A stretch of 50,457 nucleotides of DNA from Clostridia bacterium (GTDB lineage: Bacteria > Bacillota > Clostridia > Christensenellales > DTU072), in assembly GCA_017403145.1 (NCBI GenBank), contig JAFQOO010000017.1, positions 1 to 50,457 of the forward strand, written 5' to 3'. Position numbers and translations under genes: made by a program. Positions 16,627 through 25,379 of the stretch are shown one piece after another (positions within the stretch are counted from its first letter, which is position 1; each line of letters opens with the position of its first letter). The notes beneath the pieces were generated by a model. That model was not told where the DNA came from and did not search any database. It was given only the letters and a program-made list of their open reading frames with translations.

Positions 16627-18834
16627 ATGGAAATAAAAGGTAGTGTACAAGCGGTTATATTTTATAACCCCGATAACGGTTTTTCGGTATTGGAAATAGA
16701 AACCGATAGCGGTGTGATTACTGCTGTAGGTTGCGTACCCGAAGTTAGCGAGGGAGAAAGCTTGGCTCTTGAAGGCAAGTGGACTGCTAGTGCCAAATAT
16801 GGCGATAGATTTGAAGTATCATCCGTACGATTTGAAGCCCCCACTAACCGCCTCGGCATAGTCAATTATCTTGCCAGCGGTCTTTTTTATGGCGTTGGTC
16901 CCGTGCTTGCAACCAAAATCGTAAACAAGTTTGGACTGCAAACCCTTAGTATTCTAGAAAACGCACCCGAAAGGCTAGCGGAAGTTAGTGGCATAGGTAA
17001 AATGCGAGCTGAGGAAATCGGTCGCTCGTACAAAGAAAATATGGGTATGCGTAACACCATAATTTTCCTACAAAAGTACAATATTTCTATGGCGAAAGCC
17101 ATAAAGATTTTTTCTTTTTACGGAGAACTTACCGAAACTATCGTAAAAAAGAATCCTTATATACTAGCTGAAGATATAGATGGTATAGGCTTTACCACAG
17201 CCGATGAAATAGCAGTTAAAATGGGTTTTGACCTAGATTCCGATTTCCGTTTAATCGCGGGAATTAGGCACGTTTTGAGCGAAGCCGGGGCTCGTGAAGG
17301 GCACACGACACTTCCTGCCGAATTGCTGATTGAAAGAGTGGCAATCCTACTTAAAAACGACAACTTTGAGCGTATTGGCGAAATGCTTCCTCGTCTTGAA
17401 CTGCTTGGAAAGGTTCACAGTATGCTTATTAGCGACGAAGACGGAAACAGCATAAGATACTACTCCAACTCCCTCGATTATAATACCGAAAACGGTATTG
17501 CGGCGCGTTTAGTGAAGCTTGCAAACCAAAACTTTGGCGAATCCATAGATTTAGATAAAGAAATAAACGTATTCGAGCGCACCAACTCGTTATATCTAGA
17601 TAAAACGCAAAGAGAAGCGGTAACGACCGCTATAAATAAAGGTAGCGTAGTTATCACGGGCGGACCGGGAACAGGTAAAACGACTATCGTAAAATGTATA
17701 CTCGACCTATGCCAATCGGCGGGAATGAAGGTATCGTTATGCGCCCCTACCGGCAGAGCTGCAAAAAGGCTTGCCGAATCCACCGATTACACCGCTAAAA
17801 CCATACATCGTCTGTTGGAAATGGATTTTTCACAAGGACACCCCACCTATCGTTATAACGAGAACGAGCCACTAGATACCGAAGTCGTAATCGTAGACGA
17901 AATCTCGATGGCGGATATTTATATCTTTAACGCGCTTATTCGCGCCCTTCCCGAAAAATCGAGATTGATACTCGTTGGCGACAAGGACCAACTCCCTAGC
18001 GTTTCGCCCGGCAACATACTTGCCGATATTATCGAAACGGGTATTCTTCCCGTATGTTATCTAAACGAAATACATCGCCAAGAGGCAAATTCGCTTATTA
18101 TCGAAAACGCACACCGCATAAATCGTGGAGAGATGCCGGTGCTTCGCAACTCCTCAAACGACTTTTTCTTTGATAACAAAGAAAACTTTAACGACATTCA
18201 AAAAGCGGTAGTTACTATGGTTACCGATAGACTACCCGATTTTTTAAATATATCGTCAAGGGATATACAAGTGCTCGCCCCCGTTAAAAAGGGTTTGGCT
18301 GGAGTAGAAACCCTTAACAGCATACTCCAAGACTCACTTAACCCCAACAAAAACGGAGTAACCGTCAACGGTGTAGAATTCCGTGTCGGCGACAAGGTTA
18401 TGCACACGGTCAACGATTACTCTCTAAAATGGGAACGGGGTAGCGAACAAGGCACGGGGATATTCAATGGTGAAATCGGTTACGTTATAGATATTGTTCG
18501 AGGCTGTTTGACCGTACAATTCGACGACGGAAAAATGGTACAATACGAACGTGCATCACAAGAACATCTTATGCTTGCCTATGCTGTAAGCGTACATAAA
18601 AGTCAAGGCTCGGAGTTCCCCGTAGTTGTTCTAGCGCTTTCTAGCGGTGGACCTATGCTTTCTAGAAACTTGCTTTATACCGCGGTAACAAGAGCTAAAC
18701 GCGCGGTAGTCATAGTGGGTACGCACAAAGCCTTGCGCACTATGGTATACAACGATTACCACACTAAAAGATATACACTCCTCAAGGAGCTAATATGCCA
18801 GAATCTAAAAAAACTAAATTCATTGCGTGGATAA
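16627..18834 (+). CDS. recD2: ATP-dependent RecD-like DNA helicase RecD2
   Basis: A 735-residue SF1B 5'-to-3' helicase of the RecD2 type, which acts without RecB/RecC in DNA repair and replication. The N-terminal OB-like domain starts MEIKGSVQAVIFYNPDNGFS. Helix-hairpin-helix segments (ERLAEVSGIGKMRAEEI near 118) follow. Then come Walker A GGPGTGKTT near residue 346, Walker B VVIVDEISM near 422, LVGDKDQLPSVSPG near 454, and the C-terminal VHKSQGSEFPVVV and YTAVTRAKRAVVIVG motifs. The length is typical. The start matches the family but has no Shine-Dalgarno sequence, and a TATAAT lies just upstream. It overlaps comF by 40 bases, which suggests one transcript. Confidence 0.95.
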   Translation: MEIKGSVQAVIFYNPDNGFSVLEIETDSGVITAVGCVPEVSEGESLALEGKWTASAKYGDRFEVSSVRFEAPTNRLGIVNYLASGLFYGVGPVLATKIVNKFGLQTLSILENAPERLAEVSGIGKMRAEEIGRSYKENMGMRNTIIFLQKYNISMAKAIKIFSFYGELTETIVKKNPYILAEDIDGIGFTTADEIAVKMGFDLDSDFRLIAGIRHVLSEAGAREGHTTLPAELLIERVAILLKNDNFERIGEMLPRLELLGKVHSMLISDEDGNSIRYYSNSLDYNTENGIAARLVKLANQNFGESIDLDKEINVFERTNSLYLDKTQREAVTTAINKGSVVITGGPGTGKTTIVKCILDLCQSAGMKVSLCAPTGRAAKRLAESTDYTAKTIHRLLEMDFSQGHPTYRYNENEPLDTEVVIVDEISMADIYIFNALIRALPEKSRLILVGDKDQLPSVSPGNILADIIETGILPVCYLNEIHRQEANSLIIENAHRINRGEMPVLRNSSNDFFFDNKENFNDIQKAVVTMVTDRLPDFLNISSRDIQVLAPVKKGLAGVETLNSILQDSLNPNKNGVTVNGVEFRVGDKVMHTVNDYSLKWERGSEQGTGIFNGEIGYVIDIVRGCLTVQFDDGKMVQYERASQEHLMLAYAVSVHKSQGSEFPVVVLALSSGGPMLSRNLLYTAVTRAKRAVVIVGTHKALRTMVYNDYHTKRYTLLKELICQNLKKLNSLRG

Positions 18835-19547
18835 AAAAGACGTTATCGAGTTTTTCTCGCGCGGTCTACCCCGAGGGGTATACTTGTTATATTTGCGGAG
18901 CCGAGTTAGACGAAAAACATAGGGAATACTCTCTATGCGAAAAATGTCTAAAAAGGTTACCCTACCGCCACGGAACAACCTGCCCAAAATGCGGAGCTTA
19001 CGTGGAGCATATGGGAGAATGCGTACATTGTCGCAACGTACTTTTGCCATATCACAAGGCGTACGCACCCTTTGAATATACCGGTTCCATTCGATATATG
19101 ATAGTTAGTTATAAGGATAAAGGAAGTCCGTGGTTGCATCCATATATATCCAAATTCCTTATAGACTACGCTAAGGCAATGGAAATTACCGCCGATTATC
19201 TCGTATACGTACCAAGCTCGGAAAGCGCACTAAAAACCAGAGGCTTTGAGCATAATAAGAGAATAGCGGTTGCGGTAGCCAATGCCCTTGGAATGCAGTT
19301 AACCGAGCCCCTGCACCGCCACGTTCAGTCCAAAGATAGCCATCGTTTATCAAGGCTAGAGAGGTACGAAAACTTGGCTGGCTCCTTCCAAATGAGGGAA
19401 GATTACGATAAATCGTTGCTTATAGGCAAAAGGATACTTATAATAGATGACGTAATGTCGTCGGGAGCAACCGCAACTACTTGCGCCCAAATACTAAAGA
19501 ACAATGGCGCAAAGGAAATAAATATACTAACTTTAGCAAGAACATGA
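18795..19547 (+). CDS. comF: ComF family phosphoribosyltransferase-like protein
   Basis: A 250-residue protein. The N-terminal part (residues 30-82) has two zinc-binding pairs (CYICGAEL...CEKCLKRL and CPKCGAYV...CVHCRNVL). The C-terminal part is a type I phosphoribosyltransferase fold with the PRPP loop RILIIDDVMSSGATATTC near residue 217. This is the ComF architecture, linked to DNA uptake in naturally competent bacteria and to DNA repair in others. It starts inside the recD2 coding region with AAGGAG eight bases before the ATG. Its stop overlaps the tsaD start (ATGA), so comF and tsaD are translationally coupled. No other competence gene is in the window. Confidence 0.9.
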   Translation: MPESKKTKFIAWIKKTLSSFSRAVYPEGYTCYICGAELDEKHREYSLCEKCLKRLPYRHGTTCPKCGAYVEHMGECVHCRNVLLPYHKAYAPFEYTGSIRYMIVSYKDKGSPWLHPYISKFLIDYAKAMEITADYLVYVPSSESALKTRGFEHNKRIAVAVANALGMQLTEPLHRHVQSKDSHRLSRLERYENLAGSFQMREDYDKSLLIGKRILIIDDVMSSGATATTCAQILKNNGAKEINILTLART

Positions 19548-20593
19548 CCTATTTAGAATTATCAAAAGAAAAATTAGATGCTTTGAGAACTCGTAACGAT
19601 TATCTTATACTCGCTTTCGAGTCCTCTTGTGATGAAACCGCGGTAGCGGTAACTCGCGGTAGAGAGGTACTTTCTTCCGTTATAAGTTCACAAATAGAGA
19701 TACACAAGCGTTTTGGTGGAGTCGTACCGGAAATCGCTTCTCGTAACCACGCGCTAGCAATAGACAGTATCACCAAGGAAGCACTACAAAAAGCTAACGT
19801 TACCCTTGATGATATCGACGTTATTGCGGTAACTTATGGTGCCGGACTACTAGGAGCACTACTAGTAGGCGTAAGCTATGCCAAATCACTTGCATACACC
19901 CTCAAAAAGCCACTAGTCGCTTGCAATCATATAAAAGGTCATATTGCGGCAAACTATATATCCGCTCCCACTTTGGAGCCTCCCTTTATTTGCTTGCTTG
20001 CAAGCGGTGGTCATACCTATATTTTAAAGGTAAACGCCTTTGACGATATGGAAATTATGGGTGAAACCCAAGACGATGCGGTTGGCGAAGCTTTCGATAA
20101 GGTTGCAAGGGTTATTGGGCTCCCCTATCCCGGCGGTCCCGAAATAGATAGACTTGCAAGGGAGGGTTCACCCGTTTACAAGCTCCCAAGAGCTTTCAAG
20201 GGCGAAAGCCACCTGAACTTTAGTTATTCGGGGCTAAAAACAGCGGTTATAAACCTAGTAGCCAATACCAAAGCTAGGGGCGGACGAATAAACCCCGCCG
20301 ACCTTGCTTGCTCCTTCCAAACGGAAGCGACGGGCGTACTAATAGACCATACCATCGAAGCGACCAAGAGAACGGGTATAAAGACGATATGCCTTGCAGG
20401 TGGTGTTGGAGCTAACTCTGCGCTCCGCGACGGGCTAACCAAAGCGGGACAAAAGGCAGGTTGCAAGGTACTCCTTCCCCCTCGTAGCCTATGCACCGAC
20501 AACGCGGCTATGATAGGAATTTGTGCTTATGAAGAAATCAAGTGTGGAATAGCGCCCGCATCTTTGGATTTGGACGCCAATCCAGCACTATAA
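19544..20593 (+). CDS. tsaD: tRNA N6-adenosine threonylcarbamoyltransferase TsaD
   Basis: A 349-residue protein that transfers threonylcarbamoyl to A37 of ANN-decoding tRNAs, working with TsaB and TsaE. It begins with a short extension, then LILAFESSCDETAVAV near residue 20. The metal-binding HxxxH motif is HIKGHIAANYI near 127. SGGHTYILKV, QDDAVGEAFDKVARVIG and the C-terminal GGVGANSALR and CTDNAAMIG are all standard. I chose the ATG at 19544, which overlaps the comF stop by four bases; a start 21 codons earlier would lie deep in comF and gives a non-conserved extension. tsaB and tsaE are not in the window. Confidence 0.95.
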   Translation: MTYLELSKEKLDALRTRNDYLILAFESSCDETAVAVTRGREVLSSVISSQIEIHKRFGGVVPEIASRNHALAIDSITKEALQKANVTLDDIDVIAVTYGAGLLGALLVGVSYAKSLAYTLKKPLVACNHIKGHIAANYISAPTLEPPFICLLASGGHTYILKVNAFDDMEIMGETQDDAVGEAFDKVARVIGLPYPGGPEIDRLAREGSPVYKLPRAFKGESHLNFSYSGLKTAVINLVANTKARGGRINPADLACSFQTEATGVLIDHTIEATKRTGIKTICLAGGVGANSALRDGLTKAGQKAGCKVLLPPRSLCTDNAAMIGICAYEEIKCGIAPASLDLDANPAL

Positions 20594-20606
20594 TTAAAGG
20601 AAAACT

Positions 20607-22229
20607 ATGCGCGGTAGTCATCTACATCTTGCATTCGGCACCGAAGTGATATACGACGATGCCGAATTCTATATAGGCGATAACGATAAAACGGGTATCG
20701 TCGGAGTTAACGGGGCGGGTAAAACCACCCTTTTTAAAGTTATACTCAAAGAGCAAGAGCTAGATGGCGGACAAATTGTTACCGGTAATGCACGCATAGG
20801 ATATCTTCCCCAAGAAATCGATTTTAGCGAACAAGAAAAGACGGTTTGGGACTATTTGTTCGATGCGCGTCCCATAAAGAAGATAGAAAACGAGCTTAAC
20901 AGCGTATACGAGCGCCTTGCTACAGCAGAGGGCGAAGAGCAAGAGTATCTGCTAGCGCGTATGGAAAAGCTACAAGCAAGGCTAGAAGACCTCGACGTTT
21001 ATAATGCCGAAGGGCTACTCCTTGACTTGATATCCTCTATGCACATAGATAGCGACCTACTAGATATGAGGCTAGGCGACCTTTCGGGCGGTCAAAAGAG
21101 CAAAATAGCCTTTGCACACGTTTTGTATTCCAAGCCCCAAGTACTCCTTCTCGACGAGCCCACCAATCACTTGGACGTTCATACCAAAGATTTCGTAACC
21201 GATTATATAAAGAACTATAAGGGTGCGGTACTAATTATCAGCCACGACGTCGATTTCCTAAACGAGGTTGTAAACAAGATACTCTTTGTAAACAAGGTTA
21301 CCCACAAAATGAAGGTGTACGATGGTAATTATACCTCTTTTAAGCGCAAATATGCCCAAGAACAGGTGCTAAAGGAGTTACGTATCACCCAACAAGAAGC
21401 GGAAATAAAGAAGCTAACCGACTTTATTCAAAAGGCAAGACAAGCATCACGCACCAACCATAACCTAAAGCGAATGGGCTTTGATAGAGAGGCTAAGCTC
21501 GAAAAGGCGATTGCCAACCTAGAAAAACGGGACAAGGTTTACCGCCACTTGAAGTTAAAGCTAGACCCCAAGCGCGAAAGTCCCAAAGTACCCCTTGAAG
21601 TTGATTCGCTCACCTTCCACTACCCCTTGAAGCCCAATCTGTACGATAAGCTATCTTTTGCGCTAAACGGAAACGAAAGGTTTCTAGTTGTGGGTGAAAA
21701 CGGTGTAGGTAAATCTACCCTACTAAAACTGATTATAGGACAATTACCGCCCGATAAAGGCACTATCAAGTTTAGTCAAAAGACGGACATTGCCTACTAC
21801 GCCCAAGAGCTTGAGCTACTTGACGAAAACAAGAATATATTTGATAACACCGAATGCGACGGATATAGTGATTTAGAAAGGCGCAATATTCTCGGCAATT
21901 TCCTATTCCAAGGTGATACCGTATTCAAGAAAGTGGGCGTACTTTCCCCGGGTGAAAAGGCAAGAATTGCCCTATGCAAACTCCTCTTACAGCGCGCCAA
22001 CCTACTAATTCTAGACGAGCCCACCAACCACCTTGACCCCGACACCCAAGCGGTAATAGGCGAAAACTTCCGCGATTATACGGGCACCATACTCCTCGTA
22101 AGCCACAATCCCGACTTTGTTGAGCAAATAGGTATAACGAGAATGTTGATTCTGCCCGAAGGCAAGGTTGTTGAATACTCACGCGAATTACTACAATACT
22201 ATTATATTTTGAACACCGATTTAATATAA
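20607..22229 (+). CDS. ABC-F family ATPase
   Basis: A 540-residue soluble protein with two ABC ATPase domains and no membrane segment, the ABC-F layout. The first nucleotide site has GVNGAGKTTLFK near residue 33, LSGGQKSK near 164 and LLLDEPTNHLDVH near 187. The linker between the domains (about 238-320) is rich in Lys and Glu and is expected to reach into the ribosomal E site. The second site has GENGVGKSTLLK near 369, LSPGEKAR near 447 and LILDEPTNHLDPD near 470. ABC-F proteins act on stalled ribosomes or give resistance to ribosome-targeting drugs; the subgroup is not clear. It follows tsaD by 13 bases with AAAGGAA before the start. Confidence 0.9.
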   Translation: MRGSHLHLAFGTEVIYDDAEFYIGDNDKTGIVGVNGAGKTTLFKVILKEQELDGGQIVTGNARIGYLPQEIDFSEQEKTVWDYLFDARPIKKIENELNSVYERLATAEGEEQEYLLARMEKLQARLEDLDVYNAEGLLLDLISSMHIDSDLLDMRLGDLSGGQKSKIAFAHVLYSKPQVLLLDEPTNHLDVHTKDFVTDYIKNYKGAVLIISHDVDFLNEVVNKILFVNKVTHKMKVYDGNYTSFKRKYAQEQVLKELRITQQEAEIKKLTDFIQKARQASRTNHNLKRMGFDREAKLEKAIANLEKRDKVYRHLKLKLDPKRESPKVPLEVDSLTFHYPLKPNLYDKLSFALNGNERFLVVGENGVGKSTLLKLIIGQLPPDKGTIKFSQKTDIAYYAQELELLDENKNIFDNTECDGYSDLERRNILGNFLFQGDTVFKKVGVLSPGEKARIALCKLLLQRANLLILDEPTNHLDPDTQAVIGENFRDYTGTILLVSHNPDFVEQIGITRMLILPEGKVVEYSRELLQYYYILNTDLI

Positions 22230-22267
22230 AAAAACGCATTTCTTTAGCGCAATACTTTGAAAAAGCA

Positions 22268-22319
22268 AAAAAGCCGTCGGGGCGCAGTACGTCAGTACAG
22301 CAACCCCTCGGCTTTTTTA
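22268..22319. terminator. Compound bidirectional terminator
   Basis: A 10-bp outer stem, AAAAAAGCCG/CGGCTTTTTT, encloses GGGG/CCCC and an apical GTAC-GTCA-GTAC hairpin. It lies after the ABC-F gene and before the end of the convergent lipoprotein gene, with T-runs on both strands. Confidence 0.85.
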
Positions 22320-22407
22320 TTTTCCTTCGTCTTGCCTCTAAACAAAGGCGTTTTTTACGTTAAATGTTTTTATTCAAACCACTAGCGTGATTTTAAGATT
22401 GCGACGA

Positions 22408-23745
22408 TTATGAAAGTATTATCGTCAAAGCAGGCACAACGCCGTTACGAGTAGGGTCGCTAACGTAACCGTTGACGACGCCGCCGTCGAAGTGAACGCA
22501 GAACGCGTAGTCACTATCGTAAGAGTTAGGCGAACGGAGCCACCACCAACCATTGCCTAAGAAGCTTGAGTCCGTAGAAGTATATGCTCCCTGTACTTGG
22601 GCGTAATCGCTGGTTTTCTTTAACATTGCAGTGTCGTAATTACCACTACTTGAACTAAAACCATAGGAGGGATTTAGCATATCCTTGTACGATAGTAAGA
22701 ATACCTTATCCGTCGTATTGTTTTGACAGGTTGCGTAACTGTTACTGCTACCATTATGCGCTGTAGTCTTGTTATCTAACTCTGTTCCTACTATTAGCGC
22801 CTTTTGTAAATCGTTGAACGCTACGTTATAGAAGGTCTCGTTTAACCACTTCCTAATGGTACTATACTCCCAGTTATTAGCGTATATAGTTTTTCCGTTT
22901 TCGGTATGACTGCTACTGCTTGGATAGAACTCTTGCGAGTCTAGTATGAGTTCCGCAAGCATTAGCGCTTTACCATCATTTTCACTTAGCATTCTCCACT
23001 TGATGGGCTCGTATTTGAACCAGTATACGTTACCGGTACTATATCCGTTATCGTCTTGGCCAGAATTAAAACTACTACTTGAGGGCATAAAACATGGACG
23101 ATAGGAGGTAAAATATACGCCGCGGTACTTTTCACCATCGTATTCCTTATCTATATACCACATAAAGTTACTTACGCTACCATCAATATAATATCCGTAG
23201 GAAGTCCAAGAACCACTATTGGATGAGGTAGGTAATGCTCCCGCACTACCGGTTAGCGTACTCTTTAGGGCACTGTCCGTTACCTTGCTTTGGGGATAGA
23301 TGCCAAAATAAATATAGCTACCTTCACGTGTATACGCCGTTACACCACAATTTTCACATATGCCACCCACAATATTGTGGTCGGTGTTTCCTTGTTGTGA
23401 CTTATCGTCACTGCTTCCAGTTACACCGTCTTTACGATACTCCGATGAACCCAAAAGAGATTCTATTACGAGAACGCCGTTTGAAACCTTACCACTACAA
23501 ATCCATTCTCCGTTTTCGTCATAAAATTCCAAAGAGCCACCCTTTTCTTCAAAAGTTCCACCATCACCGGCGTCATCAATCCACTTGTTACCCTTGATTT
23601 CTATCCAAGAGTTTTCGTCTTTTACACCATCTTCGTACAGGTAATACTTGCCATCGTTTGTTTCCTTATTACAAGCAAACAAAACCGAGGTCGAAAGAAC
23701 TACAACTACTAAAACAAGTGCCAGTAAAGTAATTTTTCTTTTCAT
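22408..23745 (-). CDS. Lipoprotein with DUF6273-like C-terminal domain
   Basis: A 445-residue surface lipoprotein. The signal peptide (MKRKITLLALVLVVVVLSTS) ends in the lipobox VLFAC with Cys25. An N-terminal beta-rich region (about 30-110) is followed by a small ICENCG motif and then a DUF6273-like domain (about 145-445). That domain is recognisable from IYFGIYPQSKV, FKYEPIKWRMLS, ANNWEYSTIRKWLNETFYN and the C-terminal GWWWLRSPNSYDSDYAFCV. This C-terminal fold resembles C-type-lectin/formylglycine-type domains, which often bind ligands. The function is unknown. A consensus promoter with an embedded operator lies upstream and a divergent XRE regulator gene is next door, so expression is probably controlled by that regulator. 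Confidence 0.75.
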   Translation of the reverse strand: MKRKITLLALVLVVVVLSTSVLFACNKETNDGKYYLYEDGVKDENSWIEIKGNKWIDDAGDGGTFEEKGGSLEFYDENGEWICSGKVSNGVLVIESLLGSSEYRKDGVTGSSDDKSQQGNTDHNIVGGICENCGVTAYTREGSYIYFGIYPQSKVTDSALKSTLTGSAGALPTSSNSGSWTSYGYYIDGSVSNFMWYIDKEYDGEKYRGVYFTSYRPCFMPSSSSFNSGQDDNGYSTGNVYWFKYEPIKWRMLSENDGKALMLAELILDSQEFYPSSSSHTENGKTIYANNWEYSTIRKWLNETFYNVAFNDLQKALIVGTELDNKTTAHNGSSNSYATCQNNTTDKVFLLSYKDMLNPSYGFSSSSGNYDTAMLKKTSDYAQVQGAYTSTDSSFLGNGWWWLRSPNSYDSDYAFCVHFDGGVVNGYVSDPTRNGVVPALTIILS

Positions 23746-23779
23746 AAAACTCTCCTTCCTATCAAAGTTCTACAATTAA

Positions 23780-23807
23780 ATTATATAGTCAATTTGACTA
23801 TTGTCAA
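23780..23807 (-). promoter_or_regulatory. Lipoprotein promoter with operator in the spacer
   Basis: On the minus strand a perfect TTGACA (23802-23807) and a perfect TATAAT (23780-23785) are 16 bases apart. The palindrome at 23786-23800 fills the spacer, so bound repressor would exclude RNA polymerase. Confidence 0.8.
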
Positions 23808-23820
23808 GTCAATTTGACTA
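23786..23820. promoter_or_regulatory. Two tandem operators for the XRE regulator
   Basis: The near-perfect palindrome AGTCAATTTGACT occurs twice, within TAGTCAATTTGACTA (23786-23800) and AAGTCAATTTGACTA (23806-23820). The centres are 20 bases apart, about two helical turns. They lie between the divergent lipoprotein and XRE genes and are probably the binding sites of that regulator. Confidence 0.75.
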
Positions 23821-23866
23821 CATTGTGGTAAATTATATTTGAAAAAGATAACAAAAAAGAGTTTTT

Positions 23867-24076
23867 ATGGATATATTAGCTAAAAACCTTAAACAACTAA
23901 GATTAGAAAAACACCTTTCTCAAAAGGATATTTCTAATGCCTTAAATATTGCGGTTAGCACCTACGCTAATTGGGAACAAGGCAGAAGAGACCCTTCCTT
24001 AGATGATTTGGTTAAAATTACTAACTATTTGGAAGTATCAAGCGACTTCCTGCTTGGTATAGATGAATATTACTAA
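23867..24076 (+). CDS. XRE-family helix-turn-helix regulator
   Basis: A 69-residue protein that consists almost only of a lambda-repressor-like HTH domain. The recognition region is LSQKDISNALNIAVSTYANWEQG (about residues 18-40). It ends in the DLVKITNYLEVSSDFLLG block typical of Firmicute XRE regulators. It has no sensor domain, so it is likely a simple repressor that binds as a dimer. It is divergent from the lipoprotein gene, with two copies of a palindromic operator in the shared gap, and probably regulates both itself and the lipoprotein. The site before the ATG is weak (AAGAG). A terminator follows immediately after the stop. Confidence 0.85.
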   Translation: MDILAKNLKQLRLEKHLSQKDISNALNIAVSTYANWEQGRRDPSLDDLVKITNYLEVSSDFLLGIDEYY

Positions 24077-24103
24077 AAAGCACTCGAAAAACGAGTGCTT
24101 TTT
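24075..24103. terminator. Bidirectional terminator
   Basis: AAAAAGCACTCG and CGAGTGCTTTTT form a 12-bp stem with a short A-rich loop, immediately after the XRE stop codon. It could also serve metK, which ends 33 bases further on. Confidence 0.9.
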
Positions 24104-24135
24104 GTTTTGCTAACTAGATTGCTTAACCACTAATC

Positions 24136-25308
24136 TTATTTTAGTAGTTTCTTTAGTTCCTCAACCTTATCGGTTTTTTCCCAGCTATAATCAGCCTTAC
24201 CAAAGTGTCCATAAGAAGCGGTATCAAAATATACGGGCTTTCTTAAGTCAAGAGCATCGATTATTGCCTTGGGACGGAAATCGAATACCTTGGGTAGATA
24301 TTCGGCTATCTTATCGTCGCTAACTTTACCCGTTCCATAGGTGTTTACTACGACGGATACCGGTTGTGCTTTACCTATTGCATAGGCAAGTTGAATTTCA
24401 CATTTGCTTGCTAGTCCACTTGCAACTATATTCTTTGCGCAATATCTTGCGTAATATGCGGCACTTCTATCAACCTTAGTGGGGTCCTTTCCACTAAATG
24501 CTCCGCCACCGTGTCCACAAGCGCCACCATAGGTATCAACGATAATCTTTCTGCCCGTTAGTCCGCTATCACCGTTAGGTCCACCAATAACAAATCTTCC
24601 GGTAGGGTTAATATAGAACTTGGTGTTCTCGTCAATAAGCTCAGCGGGCATAACCTTGTCGATTACCTCGCGCTTAACGTCGGCTCTCAAGGTTTCGATA
24701 TCTATGCTATCGGCGTGTTGGGTGGAAAGAACTACCGCTTCTATTCTAACAACTTTATCGTCGTTATACTCAACGGTAACTTGTCCCTTTCCGTCGGGAC
24801 GAAGATAATCTAGTATGCCAGCCTTTCTAACCTCTGCAAGCTTTTTGCACATTTTGTGGCTTAGGTCAAGAGGTAAAGGTAAATAGCTCTCCGTTTCGTT
24901 AGTTGCGTAACCAAACATCATTCCTTGGTCGCCTGCTCCTACGGAATCATAGTCGTCTCCGCCTGCCTTATGCTCTAGAGAACTATCAACACCCATTGCT
25001 ATATCGCTGGATTGCTCGTCTATTTGAACGTTAATAGCACAGCTCTTATAATCGAAACCAAGCTCGCTCTTATCGTAACCAATCTCTTTGATGGTCTTTC
25101 TTACTATACCGGGGATATCGGCATATCCTTCATGAAGAGTGATTTCTCCCATTACGAATACCATACCCGTAGTAACAGCAGTTTCACAAGCAACTCTACA
25201 ATAAGGGTCTAGCCTTAACATTTCGTCAAGAACTGCATCGCTTATTTGGTCGGCAACCTTATCAGGATGCCCTTCGGTAACGGATTCACAAGTAAATAAT
25301 CTTTTCAT
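24136..25308 (-). CDS. metK: S-adenosylmethionine synthase
   Basis: A 390-residue enzyme that makes S-adenosylmethionine from ATP and methionine. It carries the conserved [17 protein letters not shown] near residue 8, [12 protein letters not shown] near 122 (methionine/ATP-binding loop), and [20 protein letters not shown] near 267 (phosphate-binding loop). The length and ends are normal. It lies 72 bases after rpoC on the same strand. The gap contains an 11-bp hairpin without a T-tract and no recognisable SAM riboswitch, so metK may partly depend on read-through from rpoBC. Confidence 0.97.
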   Translation of the reverse strand: MKRLFTCESVTEGHPDKVADQISDAVLDEMLRLDPYCRVACETAVTTGMVFVMGEITLHEGYADIPGIVRKTIKEIGYDKSELGFDYKSCAINVQIDEQSSDIAMGVDSSLEHKAGGDDYDSVGAGDQGMMFGYATNETESYLPLPLDLSHKMCKKLAEVRKAGILDYLRPDGKGQVTVEYNDDKVVRIEAVVLSTQHADSIDIETLRADVKREVIDKVMPAELIDENTKFYINPTGRFVIGGPNGDSGLTGRKIIVDTYGGACGHGGGAFSGKDPTKVDRSAAYYARYCAKNIVASGLASKCEIQLAYAIGKAQPVSVVVNTYGTGKVSDDKIAEYLPKVFDFRPKAIIDALDLRKPVYFDTASYGHFGKADYSWEKTDKVEELKKLLK

Positions 25309-25334
25309 AGCCTTTTTCTCACGTTTAGAGTAAA

Positions 25335-25358
25335 CGGAGCGATTTTTAAATCGCTCCG
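25335..25358. other. Hairpin between rpoC and metK
   Basis: CGGAGCGATTT and AAATCGCTCCG pair perfectly over 11 bp around two bases. There is no T-tract on the minus strand, so it is more likely an RNA stabiliser, processing site or weak terminator than a strong one. Confidence 0.5.
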
Positions 25359-25379
25359 CATTGTTGTTTATAGGTTATT

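Noticed and set aside
22408..23745. Diversity-generating retroelement target
   Set aside because: No reverse transcriptase gene and no near-identical template repeat in the window.
25309..25379. SAM riboswitch before metK
   Set aside because: The gap is only 71 bases and holds one hairpin; none of the conserved SAM-riboswitch elements is visible.
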